Source of the DNA: Hespellia sp.
GTDB lineage: Bacteria > Bacillota > Clostridia > Lachnospirales > Lachnospiraceae
Direction: 5' to 3'
DNA: 58,119 nucleotides
Assembly: GCA_022790755.1 (NCBI GenBank)
Contig: JAAVXR010000061.1
Coordinates: 1 to 58,119 of the forward strand
Shown here piece by piece: positions 54,359-58,119 of this stretch (the stretch's first letter is position 1; each line of letters opens with the position of its first letter). The translations under genes and the position numbers were made by a program. The notes under the pieces are model-generated. The model was not told where the DNA came from, searched no databases, and saw nothing but the letters and a program-made list of their open reading frames with translations.

Positions 54359-55210
54359 TCAGATGGTATGAAGATTTTTTAGAGAAATATCCAGAATCGG
54401 GGCAGAATGTGTCAATGCTCCGCTGGAAATATAATCCACACCGAGGGAGGTCAGGTGCTCAATATTTTCCTTTGTGACGTTGCCGGAACATTCTGTCTCT
54501 GCCCGACCGTCAATCAGTAAAATCGCCTGACGCATTTCTTCCAATGACATATTGTCCAGCATGATGATGTCCGCTCCCGCTTCCACGGCTTCCCGAACCA
54601 TCTCCAGATTTTCGGTTTCCACCTCAATCTTGCGAACGAAAGGTGCGTATTCTTTTGCCAGTTCTATGGCGCGTTTTACACTGCCCGCAGCGCCAATATG
54701 GTTGTCCTTTAAGAGCACACCGTCCGATAAATTGTACCGGTGATTATATCCTCCGCCCACACGGACCGCATATTTCTCGAAGATACGCATGTTGGGTGTG
54801 GTTTTTCGGGTATCCAAAAGCTTGGTCTTACTTCCTTTCAAAAGAGCAACAACACAATGGGTGTATGTTGCGATTCCGCTCATTCTCTGCAAGAAGTTTA
54901 GCGCCACGCGTTCTCCGGAAAGGAGTGCGCGGATGTCCCCTCTCACAAGGCCCATCTGCTCTCCGTTTGTCACAGGATCTCCGTCTTTGCAGTAGCAGGT
55001 AACCTCCACATGATCATCCAACAGTTCAAAGACTCTGCGAAACACCTCCATCCCTGCTACAATGCCGTCCTGTTTGCAGATGAGCGAAACCTCACCGATC
55101 ACTGCCTCTTTTATCACAGAATTTGTAGTGACATCTTCACTGGATATATCTTCTTTCAACGCTTCCAGAATCAAATGATCCGCCTGTAAGCGCATAGTAA
55201 TTTCATTCAT
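54359..55210 (-). CDS. nadC: Nicotinate-nucleotide pyrophosphorylase (quinolinate phosphoribosyltransferase)
   Basis: 283 residues from the ATG at 55210 (GGAGAGAGAAAG ahead), overlapping the nadB stop. It converts quinolinate and PRPP to nicotinate mononucleotide. Seen: EDVTTNSVI, GERVALNFLQRMSGIAT, LDTRKTTPNMRIFEKYAVRVGGGYNHR, IEVETENLE and GVDYISSGALTHSAPILDISLK, all family blocks of the alpha/beta barrel. Operon with nadA and nadB. Confidence 0.97.
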   Translation of the reverse strand: MNEITMRLQADHLILEALKEDISSEDVTTNSVIKEAVIGEVSLICKQDGIVAGMEVFRRVFELLDDHVEVTCYCKDGDPVTNGEQMGLVRGDIRALLSGERVALNFLQRMSGIATYTHCVVALLKGSKTKLLDTRKTTPNMRIFEKYAVRVGGGYNHRYNLSDGVLLKDNHIGAAGSVKRAIELAKEYAPFVRKIEVETENLEMVREAVEAGADIIMLDNMSLEEMRQAILLIDGRAETECSGNVTKENIEHLTSLGVDYISSGALTHSAPILDISLKNLHTI

Positions 55211-56378
55211 AACTTTCTCTCTCCTTTTCGATCTTTTTTGCCGCCCTTTTTGCAAACACCAAGCTTTCTAATAGTGAATTACTTGCCAGTCGATTGGCGC
55301 CGTGTACGCCATTGCAGCTAGTCTCCCCCACCGCATATAGATGGTCCATAGAAGTTTTACTATCCTTGTCCACCCAAATGCCGCCCATAAAATAGTGCTG
55401 TGCCGGGACGACCGGGATGCATTCGCGGGTAACATCATACCCTTCTTCCAGGCAGCGTCTGTAGATATTGGGAAAATGATTCAGAATCACGTTCCGGTCT
55501 ATGGTTTGCATAGACAGCCATACATGGTTTGACCCTTCCATTATCATCTGTTCCTGAATCGCTTTTGTTACGACATCCCGAGGGAGCAATTCATTGACAA
55601 AGCGTTCTTTTTTTTGATTATACAACAGTGCACCTTCCCCTCGGACCGACTCTGAGATCAAAAACCGTCTTCCTGGTTTCTGTGAGTATAAGGTTGTCGG
55701 ATGAAATTGTACGTAATCCAGATGTTCCAGTCGGATCTGATGTCGCCTGGCAATTTCCAGGGCGTCTCCGGTTAAGTGTGGAAAATTGGTGGAATGTTTG
55801 TAACGTCCGCCGATTCCTCCGCTTGCAAATACGGTATGAGACGCCGAAATCTGTATGATATTCTGATCCAAAGTCCGAGCCACAATTCCACGGCATATTC
55901 CGTTCTCTTCCAGGATATCTGTCATCTCCATATATTCATGGATCTCTACATTGGGAAGCTGTTTCACTCTCTCCAGAAGTTTACTGGTGATTTCTCTTCC
56001 AGTGATATCTTTGTGAAACAAAATTCGAGGTCTGGAGTGAGCTCCTTCTCTCGTGTAAGAAAATTCCCCATTCTTTTTGGCAAAGTCCACACCATACTCT
56101 ACCAGATCCCGGATGACTTCCTGAGAACTGCGGATCATAATTTCCACGGATTCCTTACGATTTTCATAGTGTCCGGCACGCATCGTGTCTTCAAAATAAC
56201 CATCATAATCGGCTTCATCACGCAAGACACAGATTCCCCCCTGTGCGAGAAAAGAATCACTGCTTTCTATATCGGATTTTGTAATCATGACGATCTTTAT
56301 ATTACGGGGGAGATTCAGAGCCGTAAACAATCCCCCCACACCGGTTCCGACGATGACCACATCCGTCTTTTTCTCCAT
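55203..56378 (-). CDS. nadB: L-aspartate oxidase, short form
   Basis: 391 residues from the ATG at 56378 behind GGAGGATAGGCAG. It oxidises aspartate to iminoaspartate for NadA. FAD-binding motif VVIVGTGVGGLFTALNL, SFLAQGGICV, THSRPRILFHKDITGREI-like substrate loop and GVHGANRLASNSLLESLVFAKRAA near the end. The protein ends just after this last block and lacks the C-terminal helical domain of E. coli NadB (about 540 residues). The fumarate-reductase-type fold is complete, so function is likely retained. Confidence 0.93.
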   Translation of the reverse strand: MEKKTDVVIVGTGVGGLFTALNLPRNIKIVMITKSDIESSDSFLAQGGICVLRDEADYDGYFEDTMRAGHYENRKESVEIMIRSSQEVIRDLVEYGVDFAKKNGEFSYTREGAHSRPRILFHKDITGREITSKLLERVKQLPNVEIHEYMEMTDILEENGICRGIVARTLDQNIIQISASHTVFASGGIGGRYKHSTNFPHLTGDALEIARRHQIRLEHLDYVQFHPTTLYSQKPGRRFLISESVRGEGALLYNQKKERFVNELLPRDVVTKAIQEQMIMEGSNHVWLSMQTIDRNVILNHFPNIYRRCLEEGYDVTRECIPVVPAQHYFMGGIWVDKDSKTSMDHLYAVGETSCNGVHGANRLASNSLLESLVFAKRAAKKIEKERESYE

Positions 56379-56395
56379 CTGCCTATCCTCCACGG

Positions 56396-57301
56396 TCATC
56401 TTGCCAGTTCCAGCATTCGCTCCAGGGAGAGCTTCGATTGTTCCCTGAGCTGTGTATCTATATGTACCTCGCCATCTCCGCTCTCCAACACACGAAGAAT
56501 TTTTTCGAGTGTTATGGTTTTCATGTCCGGGCATATGGGAATCGTTTCTGTAAAATAGAACTGTTTGTCCGGGTTTCTTTTCCGAAGTTCGTATGCCACC
56601 CCTTCCTCCGTACAGATAATAAACTCCTTGCAGGAGCTTTCTGCAGCGTATTTCAGGATGCCAGACGTACTTCCCACATAGTCAGCCAGGTCCAGAACAG
56701 ACGCAGGACATTCCGGGTGAGCGAGTACCTGTGCCGCCGGGTGTTCGGCCATTGTACTGCGAATCTCTTTTTCTTGCATGCGATCATGCGTCGGGCAGTA
56801 CCCATCGTTGTATATAAAATGTTTTTCCGGCACCTGCTCAGCGATAAAATGTGCCAGGTTTTTGTCCGGTATAAAGAAAATGTTCTGGTTTGGAAGTGCT
56901 TTTACAATCTTCAAGGCGTTGGCAGATGTCACACAGACATCAGAGTGTCTCTTCAGTTCCGCTGTCGAATTGATATAACAGACCACAGCCAAATCTTGAT
57001 ATTTTTCCCGCATTTCCTGGATCATCGCTGCGTCTGCCATATGCGCCATCGGACAGTCTGCCTCCCGATCTGGCATCAGTATCGTCTTGTCCGGATTCAA
57101 TATTTTGGCACTTTCTCCCATAAAAGAAACCCCGCAGAACACAATGGTTTGTTCCTTTAATTCGGTCGCAATTTTACTCAAGTAATAAGAATCTCCAATG
57201 TAATCTGCGATCTCCTGCACTTCTGGTCTAACATAATAATGTGCGAGGATGACGGCGTTTTTTTCTTTTTTTAATGATTGTATTTCTTCTGTGATCGTCA
57301 T
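56396..57301 (-). CDS. nadA: Quinolinate synthase
   Basis: 301 residues, similar to the compact type of NadA from Thermotoga. It condenses iminoaspartate with dihydroxyacetone phosphate using a [4Fe-4S] cluster; the three cluster cysteines are C83 (DREADCPMAHM), that in GYCPTHDRM and that in IPICPDMK. Other blocks: ILAHYYVRPEVQ, CGVSFMGESAKIL. It is the first gene of the operon, with GGGAGGATAGCAGGAG ahead of the ATG. Confidence 0.96.
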   Translation of the reverse strand: MTITEEIQSLKKEKNAVILAHYYVRPEVQEIADYIGDSYYLSKIATELKEQTIVFCGVSFMGESAKILNPDKTILMPDREADCPMAHMADAAMIQEMREKYQDLAVVCYINSTAELKRHSDVCVTSANALKIVKALPNQNIFFIPDKNLAHFIAEQVPEKHFIYNDGYCPTHDRMQEKEIRSTMAEHPAAQVLAHPECPASVLDLADYVGSTSGILKYAAESSCKEFIICTEEGVAYELRKRNPDKQFYFTETIPICPDMKTITLEKILRVLESGDGEVHIDTQLREQSKLSLERMLELAR

Positions 57302-57347
57302 CTCCTGCTATCCTCCCGTTGGTTATCTCTTAAATGCCTGATCATTT

Positions 57348-57391
57348 GGAAAAGGGTGAGATGTATTTTGAACTTTATTTTGCCCTTTTCC
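57348..57391 (-). promoter_or_regulatory. Hairpin at the predicted 5' end of the nad transcript
   Basis: GGAAAAGGG (57383-57391 arm, minus strand) pairs perfectly with CCCTTTTCC (57348-57356) over 9 bp with a 26-base loop. Given the promoter at 57400-57428, transcription should start just at the edge of this stem. It lacks a U-run, so it is not a terminator. No known NAD riboswitch pattern was seen. Confidence 0.5.
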
Positions 57392-57399
57392 GCACGGAC

Positions 57400-57428
57400 A
57401 GTATAGCACATAAATATACAGATGACAA
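57400..57428 (-). promoter_or_regulatory. Promoter of the nadA-nadB-nadC-niaR operon
   Basis: TTGTCA (57423-57428), a 17-base spacer and TATACT (57400-57405) on the minus strand. Two direct copies of ATCTGT flank the -35 element and are the best visible candidates for NiaR contact; this is a guess, since the clostridial NiaR site was not verified. Confidence 0.7.
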
Positions 57429-57440
57429 GACAGATAAAAT

Positions 57441-58119
57441 CTATAATTTAATAACCGTATAGCTCACATGATTTACAAGACCTGTGATGGGACTGATTTG
57501 ATTTCCCCCAAACGGAGAAGAATGCCAGAATCTATCTTCATTGGATTTGTCTCCCCAAAATATTCCGACATGATGCGTATCGCTTATTCCTTGCTTTCCT
57601 CCATCGTTTTCATTCCAAATCCATATAATATCGCCTTTTTCCAAAATACCGGACTGAAGCATTGCCGATTTATTTCGAAAGTCGTAGGATGGGACCTGTC
57701 CTGAATGAATTCGAACCCAACTCACCCATCCGCCGGCGCAGTTAGGTGCTCCCTGCCAACAGGGGATTTCATTCGGATTCGCTCCCGCCTGGTAGAAAGC
57801 ATACCATATAAACCCAGTACAGTTCAGTCCTACAGAACCATTGTACCATGGATCACCGTTTGGCGAACGGGCGTCTCTTATATCATCGTAGTTTGTTCCA
57901 AGATAGAAATCATCGTTCTCATGCGATCTAAGGTTAAGAACAAATGTATTTGCGGATATTCCCAGCACATTTGAGATTCCTTTGTTTGTCCGTATTTGGG
58001 GTGTATCCTGAAAATATCTGTCCGTACTTCCCGGAGCTTTGCTTCCTTTTGGGAGAATGAGAATTCTCAACGCCTGCATTTTATAGTTGATACCGGTTGT
58101 TCCGGCAGCCTGGCCATTC
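57441..58119 (-). CDS. Secreted cell-wall hydrolase with ChW repeat, C-terminal part
   Basis: The frame is open at the right edge of the window, so the 5' part is outside; about 225 residues are visible. The first residues, NGQAAGTTGINYKMQALRI, are the end of a clostridial hydrophobic-W repeat, a cell-surface module. The C-terminal domain of about 170 residues contains LNCTGFIWYAF with a likely nucleophile cysteine and DTHHVGIFWG with a likely catalytic histidine, as in NlpC/P60-type endopeptidases. The best guess is a peptidoglycan endopeptidase exported to the cell surface. The length upstream and the number of repeats are unknown. Confidence 0.78.
   Translation of the reverse strand, partial: NGQAAGTTGINYKMQALRILILPKGSKAPGSTDRYFQDTPQIRTNKGISNVLGISANTFVLNLRSHENDDFYLGTNYDDIRDARSPNGDPWYNGSVGLNCTGFIWYAFYQAGANPNEIPCWQGAPNCAGGWVSWVRIHSGQVPSYDFRNKSAMLQSGILEKGDIIWIWNENDGGKQGISDTHHVGIFWGDKSNEDRFWHSSPFGGNQISPITGLVNHVSYTVIKL

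Noticed and set aside
57302-57440. NAD+ riboswitch upstream of nadA
   Set aside because: Known NAD riboswitch motifs were not recognised; only a simple 9-bp stem is visible.
1-58119. CRISPR arrays, tRNA or rRNA genes
   Set aside because: No repeated spacers or cloverleaf sequences were recognised anywhere in the window by eye.

Overview
The window looks like chromosomal DNA of a strictly anaerobic, low-GC, Gram-positive gut Clostridium relative, most likely a Lachnospiraceae member. The evidence is a bcd-etfB-etfA butyrate segment followed by a butyryl-CoA:acetate CoA-transferase, an mreBCD-mrdA-minCDE-rodA operon, sepF-ylmH, a Na+-translocating decarboxylase cluster, a 3H-domain NiaR regulator and clostridial hydrophobic-W (ChW) repeats. 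Ribosome binding sites are strong (AGGAGG type) and GTG/TTG starts are common. The genus cannot be fixed from the sequence alone. Most genes are housekeeping and lie on the minus strand. No tRNA, rRNA or CRISPR array was recognised.

Layout. 1-5.4 kb: end of bcd, etfB, etfA (terminal butyrate steps), a hemerythrin/receiver-domain protein, then the convergent CoA-transferase gene. 5.5-8.5 kb: lexA with LexA-box-like operators, a divergent tyrosine recombinase and a membrane protein. 8.5-15.5 kb (minus): dtd, a TtcA-like protein, a cytidylate-kinase-like protein, then rluD-type, lspA, ylmH, sepF, yggS and an HlyD-like protein. 16-26.4 kb (minus): a cell-shape and division operon read as radC, mreB, mreC, mreD, mrdA, minC, minD, minE, rodA, mgsA and a DD-carboxypeptidase. 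26.5-38.3 kb (minus): two FAD oxidoreductases (one frameshifted), a PLP lyase, miaA, mutL, mutS, a small membrane protein and miaB. 38.4-44.2 kb (minus): SCP2 and DUF4250 proteins and a five-gene biotin-dependent Na+ decarboxylase or transcarboxylase cluster. 44.2-46.8 kb: a palindrome-rich spacer and a leuA whose product carries an AraC-type DNA-binding domain. 46.8-51.1 kb: DD-carboxypeptidase, scpB, scpA, a phosphoesterase and deoC. 51.2-53.8 kb: a second sporulation/cell-wall-type DD-carboxypeptidase gene broken in its SxN motif by a large serine recombinase. 53.8-57.4 kb: the nadA-nadB-nadC-niaR operon. The right edge holds the 3' end of a secreted ChW-repeat cell-wall hydrolase.

The observations most worth following are: (1) the interrupted carboxypeptidase, where the recombinase stop codon is supplied by the target gene and the 5' half of the target is absent from the window; (2) the 2-isopropylmalate synthase-AraC fusion with a perfect 18-bp palindrome in its leader; (3) the 143-bp nested palindrome at the leuA stop codon; (4) a hemerythrin-receiver protein placed between the electron-transfer flavoprotein genes and the butyrate CoA-transferase; (5) a decarboxylase cluster with two different carboxyltransferases and one biotin carrier. 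Domain and family names are recalled from general knowledge and were not checked by any search.
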